A stretch of 7,077 bases of DNA, from assembly GCA_015523645.1 (NCBI GenBank), contig WAJY01000089.1, positions 1 to 7,077 on the forward strand, given 5' to 3'. The DNA is from Geoglobus sp. (GTDB lineage: Archaea > Halobacteriota > Archaeoglobi > Archaeoglobales > Archaeoglobaceae). Below are positions 1-5,967 of this stretch, one piece after another (the stretch's first letter is position 1; the number at the start of each line of letters is the position of its first letter). The notes beneath the pieces were generated by a model. The model ran no database searches and had not been told where the DNA came from. It saw only the letters and a program-made list of their open reading frames with translations. The translations under genes were made by a program, and so were the position numbers.

Positions 1-269
1 GATTCAGATCCGGAAGAAAATTGCGAAAAAGAGTCAGAGAAAAGGGTATTAAAATCAGAAAGGTTCTTCAAACCTTTAAAATTGGAGATACTGTGCACAT
101 AGACATAGAACCAGCATCTCAGAAAGGCATGCCCCATCCAAGGTTTCAGGGTAAAACCGGAAAGGTTGTTGGAATTAGGGGTAGGGCTTATTTAGTCCAA
201 ATATCAGACGGTGGAAAGAAGAAGATAGTTTTTGCAAGACCCGAACACCTCAAACTTCAGGAGGCTTGA
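1..269 (+). CDS. rpl21e: 50S ribosomal protein L21e (5' end outside window)
   Basis: Large-subunit ribosomal protein of the archaeal/eukaryotic L21e family, part of the translating ribosome. The reading frame is open from position 3 to the window edge with the residues FRSGRK ahead of a basic stretch, as expected for an L21e N-terminus. Only the first few residues are missing, so this is an edge truncation, not a broken gene; the TTG at 21 is internal and not the start. The 88 visible residues include an SH3-like beta domain with GDTVHIDIEP, then MPHPRFQGKTGKVVGIRGRA and a C-terminal region rich in lysine. The stop TGA at 267-269 lies one base before the ATG of rpoF, and AGGAGG inside the last codons serves rpoF, so the two genes are co-transcribed and probably translationally coupled. 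Identification is by family resemblance and is strong. Confidence 0.95.
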   Translation, partial: FRSGRKLRKRVREKGIKIRKVLQTFKIGDTVHIDIEPASQKGMPHPRFQGKTGKVVGIRGRAYLVQISDGGKKKIVFARPEHLKLQEA

Positions 270-270
270 G

Positions 271-621
271 ATGACGTTTAAAGACGTCCTCGAGTTCAGA
301 TACATTACAATCTCAGAGGCAAAGGAAATACTTGAGAAGCTTGTTGAGAAGAGAAAGGAGAGTGGTGAGCTCATTTTTGAGACCAGAAAGACTATGAATT
401 ATCTCAATACACTCTCAAAATTAAGTGGAGAGGACTCAAGAAAGCTTGTTGAGGAAATAAAGTCCCTTCCTTACGTTAATGAGGAGATTGCGATAAAGAT
501 TGCCGATCTCCTTCCAGACATTCCTGATGAGGTTAGGGTTATTTTCGCCAAAGAGAGGATCACACTAACTCCAGAACAAATTCAGGCTATTTTAGATATT
601 GTCAAAAAGTATAAAAATTAA
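271..621 (+). CDS. rpoF: DNA-directed RNA polymerase subunit F (Rpb4 homologue)
   Basis: Subunit F (Rpo4) of archaeal RNA polymerase. In this family it pairs with subunit E (Rpo7) to form the stalk that contacts nascent RNA and helps open-complex formation. The product is 116 residues, normal for the family. It is mostly helical, with an N-terminal tip (TFKDVLEFRYITISEAKEIL, residues 2-20) and a C-terminal HRDC-like helical bundle ending in LTPEQIQAILDIVKKYKN (99-116). The ATG at 271 is chosen because AGGAGG at 259-264 is spaced six bases before it; the frame is open further upstream, to a TTG at 232, but that would overlap L21e by 38 bases. L21e followed directly by RpoF is a familiar euryarchaeal gene order. 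A second polymerase subunit gene, rpoL, lies in the opposing operon of this window. Confidence 0.93.
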   Translation: MTFKDVLEFRYITISEAKEILEKLVEKRKESGELIFETRKTMNYLNTLSKLSGEDSRKLVEEIKSLPYVNEEIAIKIADLLPDIPDEVRVIFAKERITLTPEQIQAILDIVKKYKN

Positions 622-623
622 AG

Positions 624-641
624 AAAAAATTATATACTTCC
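624..641 (+). promoter_or_regulatory. TATA-box promoter upstream of the DUF655 gene
   Basis: The gap between rpoF and the next ATG contains an A-rich BRE-like stretch followed by ATTATATAC at 629-637. An archaeal start site about 25 bases downstream of the box centre would fall near 658-660, leaving a leader of only about eight bases before the ATG at 667. This would let the DUF655-ksgA-methyltransferase genes be transcribed separately from rpl21e-rpoF. The assignment rests on motif and spacing only; read-through from rpoF is also possible. Confidence 0.5.
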
Positions 642-666
642 ATTTTTAAATACAAGGTTGATAGCC

Positions 667-1230
667 ATGACTGAGAAGAAAAAATTGGAGGATTATGCTT
701 ATATTATAGATTTCATGCCTTACGGTCATCCGGATAGCAAAGCACCCATTCATAGAAGAGAACCGCTAGCCCAGATAGTTGGTGAAAGCTACTTCACACT
801 CCTTGAGGTGAGCATAAAGAGAGGAAAAAATCCTCTGATAATGGAGAGGGTTTACATAGGGAAGGGGGAGAGAGATGTTGTGCACAAGATAAAAAGAAGG
901 TTGAGGTATGATGAGCTTACACCGACAGCCAAATCAGAATTGCCTTATGTTCTGGAAAAAATAGTAAAAGAGCAGGAAAGAAGGTTTGTTGATTTTTACA
1001 ACAATTCAAGCCCAATAACAACAAGACTACATCAGCTGGAGCTCCTTCCCGGAATAGGAAAGAAGCTGATGTGGGCAATTCTTGAAGAGAGGAAAAAAGG
1101 CTCGTTCAAGAGCTTTCAGGATATATCGGAAAGGGTTAAGGGACTTGCGCATCCTGAAAAGGCAATTGTAAACAGGATAATCGAAGAGCTGAAGAATCCT
1201 TCAATCAAGTACAGACTCTTCACATCCTAA
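667..1230 (+). CDS. DUF655 family helix-hairpin-helix protein
   Basis: Conserved archaeal protein of 187 residues of the DUF655 family, whose exact function is not established to my knowledge. The N-terminal half (about 6-105) begins EDYAYIIDFMPYGHP and carries a basic patch (HKIKRRLRYDEL, 73-84), consistent with an OB-like RNA-binding fold, though that fold is my inference. The C-terminal part has a clear helix-hairpin-helix region: LLPGIGKKLMWAILEER (126-142) followed by GSFKSFQDISERV (145-157), typical of non-specific nucleic-acid binding. ATG 667 is preferred over a TTG at 658 because it is the stronger codon and AGGTTGAT at 655-662 offers a weak ribosome-binding match. The stop TAA overlaps the ATG of ksgA by one base. 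Its fixed position between rpoF and ksgA suggests a role linked to RNA or ribosome biogenesis. Confidence 0.85.
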   Translation: MTEKKKLEDYAYIIDFMPYGHPDSKAPIHRREPLAQIVGESYFTLLEVSIKRGKNPLIMERVYIGKGERDVVHKIKRRLRYDELTPTAKSELPYVLEKIVKEQERRFVDFYNNSSPITTRLHQLELLPGIGKKLMWAILEERKKGSFKSFQDISERVKGLAHPEKAIVNRIIEELKNPSIKYRLFTS

Positions 1231-1973
1231 TGCTCATGAGACTTTCAAGGAAAGAGGCTCAGCACATCCTTGTCGATAAAAGGGTTTTGAGAAGGATTGT
1301 CTCGTATGCACATCTTTCAAGGGAAGACGTTGTTTTGGAGGTTGGATGCGGAACAGGGAACCTTACTGCATACATCCTTAAACATTCAGGAAAAGTGTAT
1401 GGAATTGAGAAAGACAGAAGATTCATTAAAATGCTGAAAGAAAGATTTTCAGATGAAATAAAAAACGGAAGGTTTGTGCTGATGGAAGGTGATGCGCTCA
1501 AGGTTGAATGGCCTTCTTTTGACAAATTTGTCTCAAACATCCCTTACAAAATTTCCTCAAAACTTACATTCAAGCTTTTTAAAGCGGGATTTAAACTGGC
1601 TGTTGTGATGTATCAGAGAGAGTTTGCAGAGAGATTGATCGCAAGAGAAGGGAGCAAGAAGTATGGGAGGCTGAGTGTTACCGCAAGAGCTTTTTCAAGA
1701 GCTGAGATTCTCGAGATTGTGAGCCCAGAATCTTTCAGACCAAAGCCTAAGGTGGAGTCTGCTATTGTAAGACTTTACCCAGAGCCAGAGGTGCATGTGA
1801 AGAACGTTGAAAACTTTGAAAAGCTTGTTAGGGTAGCCTTTTCAAACAGAAGAAAAAAATTCGGGAAGATTGCTGAAATGCTTGGAATTGAATGCGATAT
1901 AGGTGATCTCAAAGATGAAAGACCTGAGAACATTCCACCGGAAATTTATGCAAGATTGTCAGAATGTCTATGA
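1230..1973 (+). CDS. ksgA: 16S rRNA dimethyladenosine transferase KsgA/Dim1
   Basis: SAM-dependent enzyme that dimethylates two adjacent adenosines (m6,2A) in the loop of helix 45 of 16S rRNA, a late step of small-subunit assembly. Visible features in the 247-residue product: an N-terminal AQHILVDKRVL (10-20), matching the family's GQHFL-D-x-x-V block; the SAM-binding motif VLEVGCGTGNL (35-45); the acidic residue E60 after VYGIE that contacts the ribose; GDA (87-89); the catalytic NIPY (103-106), the archaeal form of NLPY; and the C-terminal FRPKPKVESAIVRL and AFSNRRKKF signatures. The length is slightly short for an archaeal member but no motif is missing. The start overlaps the preceding stop (TAATG), implying translational coupling; there is no Shine-Dalgarno, and an alternative ATG lies six bases on at 1236. 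The 3' end overlaps the next gene by 26 bases. Confidence 0.95.
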   Translation: MLMRLSRKEAQHILVDKRVLRRIVSYAHLSREDVVLEVGCGTGNLTAYILKHSGKVYGIEKDRRFIKMLKERFSDEIKNGRFVLMEGDALKVEWPSFDKFVSNIPYKISSKLTFKLFKAGFKLAVVMYQREFAERLIAREGSKKYGRLSVTARAFSRAEILEIVSPESFRPKPKVESAIVRLYPEPEVHVKNVENFEKLVRVAFSNRRKKFGKIAEMLGIECDIGDLKDERPENIPPEIYARLSECL

Positions 1974-2499
1974 ACCCGCTGAAGATTCTGAGCTGCTTTT
2001 GGAGGCAGCAATAAGGGAGGTTAGGGAGCATGATGAGGTTCTAGAAGTTGGTACTGGAAGCGGATTTGTTGCATTCAACTTGCTCGGAAAATGCAGACTT
2101 GTGATTGCAACAGACATTAGCAGGGATGCTGTGATGTGTGCAAAAAGCCTTGGTGTAGAGACTATTCAAACCGACTTGGCTAAAGGGATAAAAGCAAAAT
2201 TTTCCCTCATTCTGTTCAATCCACCGTATCTTGAGCTTGAAGAGAAAGAGAAGAAGGGAGAATGGATAGAAAAAGCAATAGATGGAGGCAAAGATGGGAT
2301 AGAGATTTCATCAAGATTTCTCAGAGAGATAAGAGAAAATTTGGCTGAGAATGGTAGAATAATTCTCATATCAACCTCGCTCAATTTTGAAAAATTAAAG
2401 GAAAGCATTAAAGGTTATGGATACTCATGGGAGATTATTGGAAGAAAAAGAGTGTTTTTCGAGGAGATTCTGGCATTAAAATTGTCTAAAGCTGACTAA
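1948..2499 (+). CDS. HemK2/Mtq2-like protein-glutamine N5-methyltransferase
   Basis: Class I SAM-dependent methyltransferase of 183 residues in the HemK/PrmC superfamily. It lacks the bacterial PrmC N-terminal helical domain, which fits the short archaeal/eukaryotic Mtq2 (HemK2) group. The group signature VYEPAEDSELLLEA lies at 7-20, the SAM motif VLEVGTGSGF at 31-40, an acidic residue after VIATD (D56), and the catalytic NPPY at 91-94, which binds the amide of the target glutamine. By homology it would methylate the GGQ glutamine of release factor aRF1. In eukaryotes Mtq2 needs the small zinc protein Trm112 as a partner; no such gene lies here. ATG 1948 is chosen because the signature follows immediately; the frame is open further upstream inside ksgA but adds no recognisable sequence. 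Other substrates (e.g. histone-like lysines, as for human HEMK2) cannot be excluded. Confidence 0.85.
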   Translation: MQDCQNVYEPAEDSELLLEAAIREVREHDEVLEVGTGSGFVAFNLLGKCRLVIATDISRDAVMCAKSLGVETIQTDLAKGIKAKFSLILFNPPYLELEEKEKKGEWIEKAIDGGKDGIEISSRFLREIRENLAENGRIILISTSLNFEKLKESIKGYGYSWEIIGRKRVFFEEILALKLSKAD

Positions 2500-2746
2500 G
2501 CAATTCATCAACTTTTGATATTATCCTCTCATTTGCCTCCCTTATCGCCTGAATCGGATTCTTACCTGTGGTTCTGATCATAAGCTCAGCCTCATTCTTT
2601 AAAGGATGGGGGAAGTTGTATTTTGCAACCAAAACACTCTCATCATTAACAAGCTCATACTGAAGAAGGTTCAGGAGTGTGTGATCCTCCCCTTTCACAA
2701 GAAGCTTAGCGTAATCATCTGAAAACTCGATTATTTTGATCTCCAC
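2486..2746 (-). CDS. rpoL: DNA-directed RNA polymerase subunit L (Rpb11 homologue)
   Basis: Subunit L (Rpo11) of archaeal RNA polymerase, which pairs with subunit D as the alpha-like dimer that seeds polymerase assembly. The family signature GEDHTLLNLL is at residues 19-28, followed by an HPL motif (47-49) and a C-terminal amphipathic helix (NPIQAIREANERIISKVDELL). I place the start at GTG 2746, giving 86 residues beginning MEIKI like other archaeal subunits; it sits two bases after the stop of csl4 with GGAG about ten bases upstream. An alternative GTG at 2755 would add three residues (MVR) and overlap csl4. It is the last gene of the minus-strand cluster, and its 3' end overlaps the end of the Mtq2-like gene on the other strand by 14 bases. 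Confidence 0.93.
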   Translation of the reverse strand: MEIKIIEFSDDYAKLLVKGEDHTLLNLLQYELVNDESVLVAKYNFPHPLKNEAELMIRTTGKNPIQAIREANERIISKVDELLSQL

Positions 2747-2748
2747 CC

Positions 2749-3285
2749 TTACCACTCTCCTTTTCCATAGTAATTTGATATCTTCCTAGTTTCCACATTA
2801 CCGCACTTCGGGCATTTAAGCTTATCCCTTTCCCTCTCCAGCTTAGCTCCACAAATCTGGCAATTTGCCCTTATCACACCCATCTCTTTCTCCTTTATTG
2901 AGAGCCTGAGATTGTCATCAATCACCCTAGCCCTTATTATGTCCATGTATCTCACACCGCTTTCAAAGTTCTTCAAATAGCCATCGCTTACATTTGAAAT
3001 GTGGAGAAATGCTCTGTCATAATATCTCAATGCCCTGTCATCTCCCTTTTTTCTTGCTATCTCAACCATTGCAAAGCTGTTTCTCGTATCAACAACCCTG
3101 CCAATAACTATATCATTCCTCCTTATCTCAGGAATCTTCTTGACGCTCTCAACGCTTATCTTCTTGTCCTTTACAACAACCCTCCCAGCAGATGATGCAA
3201 AGAGCTTGCCGTCTTCTTCATAAACTCCCTCTCCAGGAACATACTCCTCCACGTATCCCAAAAAATCACCAGGCAACACAAACAT
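2749..3285 (-). CDS. csl4: Exosome complex RNA-binding protein Csl4
   Basis: Cap subunit of the archaeal RNA exosome; Csl4 sits on the Rrp41-Rrp42 ring and helps recruit RNA and DnaG for 3'-5' decay or tailing. The 178-residue product shows the three expected parts: an N-terminal domain (FVLPGDFLGYVEEYVPGEGVYEE), an S1 RNA-binding domain at about 57-132 (DIVIGRVVD to LRLSIKEKEMG), and a C-terminal zinc ribbon with C142-x2-C145 and C158-x2-C161, ending in YGKGEW, a tail I recall from the archaeal family. ATG 3285 is chosen because it lies two bases after the preceding stop and gives the usual MxFVLPGD-type N-terminus; a GTG at 3297 would add MDVE and overlap the upstream gene. Spacing shows it belongs to the same operon as the METTL5-like gene and rpoL. 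Confidence 0.93.
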   Translation of the reverse strand: MFVLPGDFLGYVEEYVPGEGVYEEDGKLFASSAGRVVVKDKKISVESVKKIPEIRRNDIVIGRVVDTRNSFAMVEIARKKGDDRALRYYDRAFLHISNVSDGYLKNFESGVRYMDIIRARVIDDNLRLSIKEKEMGVIRANCQICGAKLERERDKLKCPKCGNVETRKISNYYGKGEW

Positions 3286-3287
3286 CT

Positions 3288-3881
3288 CTACATCCACTCC
3301 ATCCTAAAAACCTCTACGGCTATGAATTTATATGGTTTTTTGTGAAATCTGTATAGTTTTTTCATCGGCACTCTGTATTTCCAGCAATGTGTCACCTCAA
3401 AGCCATAACTATCTGCCATTCCTCTGACAAACCCTTCCGAGCCGGCTGAATGGACAGAATAAACAACACTTCCAATTTCAAATGCCTTTTCAAGAAAGAC
3501 TTTGTCTGCATGCCTTCTTTTAATTCCAAAAGGGGGATTCATGACAACTCCAACCCTTCCTTTAACGTTAAATTTTCTTACATCTGCCAGAACAAAGCTT
3601 GCATTGGAATTGAGCCTTTTAGCATTGCTCACAGCCAATTTCAAAGCCTCCAAGTCTATGTCAACACCTAGAGTTTTGAAACCAACCAAGGACATTGCAA
3701 TCGCAAGAACTCCAGTTCCACAGCCTAGGTCTATGAAGAAGTCTTTATCTCCATCCAGAAGGTTCGCTGTCACAGCAATTTCGGCAGCAAGTCCGGAAGG
3801 AGTTGGATACTGCTCAAGAGAAAGCTTTGGAGTTTCAAAGGTTTCAAGATCTTCCAAAAGAATTGCAAGCTTTTTTTTCAT
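3288..3881 (-). CDS. METTL5-like rRNA N6-adenosine methyltransferase
   Basis: SAM-dependent methyltransferase of 197 residues resembling METTL5, the eukaryotic enzyme that makes m6A in small-subunit rRNA near the decoding site. Seen in the sequence: LEQYPTP (22-28), a METTL5 hallmark; the SAM motif DLGCGTGVLA (51-60); GVDID (72-76) for the ribose; the catalytic NPPFGIKRRHADKVFL (115-130), where NPPF marks N6-adenine methylation; VYSVHSAGS (140-148); and a late FHKKPY (179-184). The order and spacing fit METTL5 closely. The predicted substrate is 16S rRNA, but the exact adenosine is inferred, not shown. METTL5 works with Trm112 in eukaryotes. The gene starts 14 bases after L12 with no Shine-Dalgarno but a U-rich leader, and its stop lies just before the csl4 ATG. 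Older annotations of such genes often read only 'methyltransferase' or 'DNA methylase'. Confidence 0.85.
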   Translation of the reverse strand: MKKKLAILLEDLETFETPKLSLEQYPTPSGLAAEIAVTANLLDGDKDFFIDLGCGTGVLAIAMSLVGFKTLGVDIDLEALKLAVSNAKRLNSNASFVLADVRKFNVKGRVGVVMNPPFGIKRRHADKVFLEKAFEIGSVVYSVHSAGSEGFVRGMADSYGFEVTHCWKYRVPMKKLYRFHKKPYKFIAVEVFRMEWM

Positions 3882-3895
3882 AAAAATAAAAGGAT
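3882..3895 (-). terminator. U-rich intergenic tract after L12, possible partial terminator
   Basis: Between the L12 stop and the next ATG the transcript reads ATCCTTTTATTTTT. U-rich tracts on the coding strand act as intrinsic terminators in archaea without needing a hairpin. Here it could let only part of the transcripts run on from the abundant ribosomal-protein genes into the lower-demand METTL5-like, csl4 and rpoL genes. The tract is short and interrupted, so this is tentative. Confidence 0.3.
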
Positions 3896-4216
3896 TTAGC
3901 CGAAGAGTGCTCCAAGTCCCTCCAAAGCCTCTTCTTCCTTAGCTTCCTCCTCTTCCTCCTTCTTTTCCTCTTCTTTAACTTCCTCAGCACCACTCTCAGC
4001 AGCTGTAGCAGTTGCAGTTGCGGGAACTGCCGTTGGGGCAAATGTGGCTTTGCTTATTGCCTCATCTATGTCAACTCCTTCTAGTGCTGTAACGAGTGCC
4101 TTAACCCTGGCATCATTTACCTCAATCCCGGCTGCCTCAAGAACAGCCTTCACGTTTTCCTCCGTTATGTCTTTTCCAGCAGAATGCAACAGCAGAGCCG
4201 CATACACATACTCCAT
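3896..4216 (-). CDS. rpl12: 50S ribosomal protein L12 (archaeal P1)
   Basis: Acidic stalk protein of the archaeal large subunit; dimers bind the L10 (P0) spine and recruit translation GTPases. The 106-residue product has an N-terminal helical dimerisation domain starting [18 protein letters not shown], a hinge rich in Ala, Thr and Pro (about 57-76), a highly charged Glu/Lys stretch (79-97) and the conserved tail LEGLGALFG that contacts elongation factors. ATG 4216 is chosen over GTG 4225 and ATG 4222 because GAGGTGAT at 4228-4221, a perfect anti-16S match, is spaced four bases before it and the family begins MEY. The gap to the L10 stop is 18 bases. The tail is nearly identical to that of L10 upstream, as usual for P0/P1 pairs. 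Confidence 0.96.
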   Translation of the reverse strand: MEYVYAALLLHSAGKDITEENVKAVLEAAGIEVNDARVKALVTALEGVDIDEAISKATFAPTAVPATATATAAESGAEEVKEEEKKEEEEEAKEEEALEGLGALFG

Positions 4217-4234
4217 TCTCATCACCTCATCAAG

Positions 4235-5239
4235 CTAACCAAACAACGCACCCAAACCCTCCAGTGCAGATTCCTCCTCTTTCTTTTCTTCCTCCTTTTC
4301 CTCCTCTGCTTTTTCCTCCACCATTTCAACAGCCTCTTCAACTTGAGGCTTTGAGCTTATAACACTTTTGAGTTCATCATCCAATGCCTCCTCAGAAAGC
4401 CTTGAAGCAAGTGAGAGCATTTCAGCATAAGCCTTTGACAGCAGATCACCCATAATCTCCTTTTCATAAACAGAAGCATTAAGTGCAAGATTCCTTGCTT
4501 CAACAAAAGCCTTCTGAATGAGAATTGCTGCTGTCTCCTCTGTAACGTATGCTGAATTGACTGCAAGATTTAACGCTTTCGTTGCTGCATCAACAAACTC
4601 CTCAAATACCTTGGCTTCATCAATTGCAAGATCCTCTGGAGTGAAGAGAATACCATTCTCCATTATCACCTTCGTTTCCAAGCCTATGCTGATTGGCTTT
4701 ATTTCAAGCAAATTCAGTGCTCTCGCCACCTCTGGCTTCACAACCTCTCCAGCTCTGACAACAGTTACTGTGTCCTTCACAACGATCTTTCCTCTTTCTA
4801 TGGCTGCTGGTATTCCTCCAGCCTGTATCTCACCGAGTATTGGTCCGGGAGGGAAGTTTGTGGGTCCAGCCTCAACAACCACATCAACAGGAGAGATCTG
4901 ATTTGGTTTCAAAGGAGATGGTACCTTTGTGCTCTCAAGTTTCTTGTAAAGTTTGAAGGGATTCATCTTGGATGCTATTATGGCTATCTGATCATCTATG
5001 AAGTTCTCAAGGCTCTTGTAGTCTCCGCCCAGCGATTCAAGGGCGAGTCTCAAAAGTGAGTTCTTCACAACCCTTATCAGCATCTCATTCTTCATCTCCC
5101 TCCTTATGCTCTGGAACTGATGAGATGGTACGCCTCTAAAGCCCACAATACCGACAACAGGATATTCTTTGAAAATGCGCTTTATCTCATCAACAGTCTG
5201 AAGTTTCCACTGTGGAACCTTACCCCTTACAGCTGACAT
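4235..5239 (-). CDS. rpl10: 50S ribosomal protein L10 (archaeal P0)
   Basis: Base of the ribosomal stalk: the N-terminal domain binds 23S rRNA near the GTPase centre and the C-terminal spine helices hold several L12 dimers. The 334-residue product begins MSAVRGKVPQWKLQTVDEIK, has the rRNA-binding L10 fold over about the first 100 residues, an inserted domain with GPTNFPPGP typical of archaeal P0, long helices at about 215-290, then a Glu/Lys-rich linker and the tail LEGLGALFG shared with L12. ATG 5239 is supported by GGTGAT at 5250-5245, five bases upstream, which overlaps the last codons of L1; a single base separates the two genes, so translation is probably coupled. Length is normal for archaeal P0. 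Confidence 0.96.
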   Translation of the reverse strand: MSAVRGKVPQWKLQTVDEIKRIFKEYPVVGIVGFRGVPSHQFQSIRREMKNEMLIRVVKNSLLRLALESLGGDYKSLENFIDDQIAIIASKMNPFKLYKKLESTKVPSPLKPNQISPVDVVVEAGPTNFPPGPILGEIQAGGIPAAIERGKIVVKDTVTVVRAGEVVKPEVARALNLLEIKPISIGLETKVIMENGILFTPEDLAIDEAKVFEEFVDAATKALNLAVNSAYVTEETAAILIQKAFVEARNLALNASVYEKEIMGDLLSKAYAEMLSLASRLSEEALDDELKSVISSKPQVEEAVEMVEEKAEEEKEEEKKEEESALEGLGALFG

Positions 5240-5240
5240 C

Positions 5241-5888
5241 TCATATCACCCTTACAGCCGGACCCATTGTTGTTTTAACGTAAACAGACTTCACAACCTG
5301 ACTTGGATTTTCATACTTGTTCTCAACAACTTTCAGTATCTCCATTGCATTTTCTGCTATGTCTGCCGGATCCATGTCCCTCAATCCAATTGGAGCATGA
5401 AATGTCATCTTGTCTCTGGTTCTTATTCTCACCGAATTTCTCAGCCTTTGAATAACTGGAGATGGATCTGAACCTGGAGGTATTGGCTGTGGCATCTTTC
5501 CTCTAGGACCTAATATAGCTCCAAGCTTCTTGCCTATTTCGGGCATAAGCGGAGCTTCAGCTATAAAGAAGTCTATTTTGTTGGCAAGCTTTCTTGCCTC
5601 TCTCTTGTTCTTAGCAATCTCATCTATCTCCTCCGGAGAAATAACAGCCTCAACATTGTTCTCCTTTGCCTTTAATGCTGTCTCCCCCCTTGCAAAGACT
5701 CCTATTTTCCTCGACTTCCCCAGACCCTTTGGCAAAAGCACTATCTGATCTATTCTGTTCTCCGGCTTCTTCATGTCCAAGTTTCTCAAATTGACAGCCA
5801 TATCCACAGTTTCCTTGAATTTCCTCGGCTTCGCTCCATTTACAGCCTCAGAAATTTTTTCCTCAAGCACCTTTTTCTCCACCAACAC
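5241..5888 (-). CDS. rpl1: 50S ribosomal protein L1
   Basis: Protein of the L1 stalk of the large subunit, which moves during exit of tRNA from the E site; in bacteria and methanogens it also represses its own mRNA. The 215-residue product has domain I in two parts around an inserted domain II, with KPRKF (20-24), MKKPENRIDQ (39-48), FFIAEAPLMPEIGK (107-120), LGPRGKMPQPIPPG (126-139) and the C-terminal SVYVKTTMGPAVRV (201-214), which contributes to RNA binding. GTG 5888 is three bases after GGTGAT (5897-5892); TTG 5885 and GTG 5882 are possible alternatives with longer spacing, so the exact first residue is uncertain. It is the first gene of the L1-L10-L12 operon. L11, often adjacent in bacteria, is absent here. 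The leader hairpin just upstream suggests autoregulation. Confidence 0.95.
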   Translation of the reverse strand: MLVEKKVLEEKISEAVNGAKPRKFKETVDMAVNLRNLDMKKPENRIDQIVLLPKGLGKSRKIGVFARGETALKAKENNVEAVISPEEIDEIAKNKREARKLANKIDFFIAEAPLMPEIGKKLGAILGPRGKMPQPIPPGSDPSPVIQRLRNSVRIRTRDKMTFHAPIGLRDMDPADIAENAMEILKVVENKYENPSQVVKSVYVKTTMGPAVRVI

Positions 5889-5896
5889 TTTATCAC

Positions 5897-5928
5897 CCCG
5901 TAGTGCTACGGCAAACGCCTCCTACGGG
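5897..5928 (-). promoter_or_regulatory. L1-binding-site mimic in the L1 operon leader
   Basis: The leader transcript folds into a hairpin. An outer stem CCCGTAG (5928-5922) pairs perfectly with CTACGGG (5903-5897). An asymmetric internal loop has GA on the 5' side (5921-5920) and GTAGCA on the 3' side (5909-5904). A short inner stem GGC/GCC (5919-5917 with 5912-5910) closes a GTTT loop. A stem, a 5' GA opposite a longer purine-rich strand, and a GC inner stem is the architecture known for L1 sites in 23S rRNA helix 76-77 and in methanogen L1 mRNAs. The last stem base (5897) is also the first base of the GGTGAT ribosome-binding site, so L1 bound here should block initiation. Pairing is read directly; L1 binding is inferred. 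Confidence 0.75.
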
Positions 5929-5950
5929 CGAGAGCCATTCAATTATGAAA

Positions 5951-5967
5951 CCTCACTTTAAAGGAGG
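5951..5967. repeat. Imperfect palindrome CCTCaCTTTAAAGGAGG between TATA box and predicted start
   Basis: On the plus strand CCTC-A-CTTTAAAG-GAGG is a dyad: a perfect 8-bp palindrome CTTTAAAG flanked by CCTC and GAGG arms, with one unpaired A on one side only. It lies directly downstream of the predicted L1 operon TATA box, where a bound repressor would block the polymerase. It could be an operator, or a chance palindrome in AT-rich DNA; nothing in the sequence names a regulator. Confidence 0.3.

Noticed and set aside
1259..1540. Minus-strand frame of 93 codons inside ksgA
   Set aside because: Antisense to the SAM-binding domain of ksgA, with no family resemblance and Ser/Leu-rich shadow composition.
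3502..3942. Open plus-strand frame of 146 codons opposite the METTL5-like gene and the end of L12
   Set aside because: It lies antisense to two well-supported genes, resembles no family, has Ser/Pro/Lys-rich composition typical of reverse-complement frames, and lacks a ribosome-binding site.
3844..4041. Arg/Lys/Leu-rich 65-codon frame overlapping the L12 tail on the same strand
   Set aside because: It is the out-of-frame reading of the Glu/Lys-rich repeat codons of L12, which produces runs of Arg and Lys mechanically.
3896..4330. Near-identical C-terminal coding ends of L12 and L10 as a duplication or recombination repeat
   Set aside because: The shared Glu/Lys stretch and LEGLGALFG tail are a normal conserved trait of archaeal P0 and P1 proteins; the DNA differs in codon use between the two.
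4518..4901. Open plus-strand frame of 127 codons inside the L10 gene
   Set aside because: It is antisense to a conserved ribosomal protein and rich in Ser/Thr/Ala from reversed codons; there is no promoter or ribosome-binding site.
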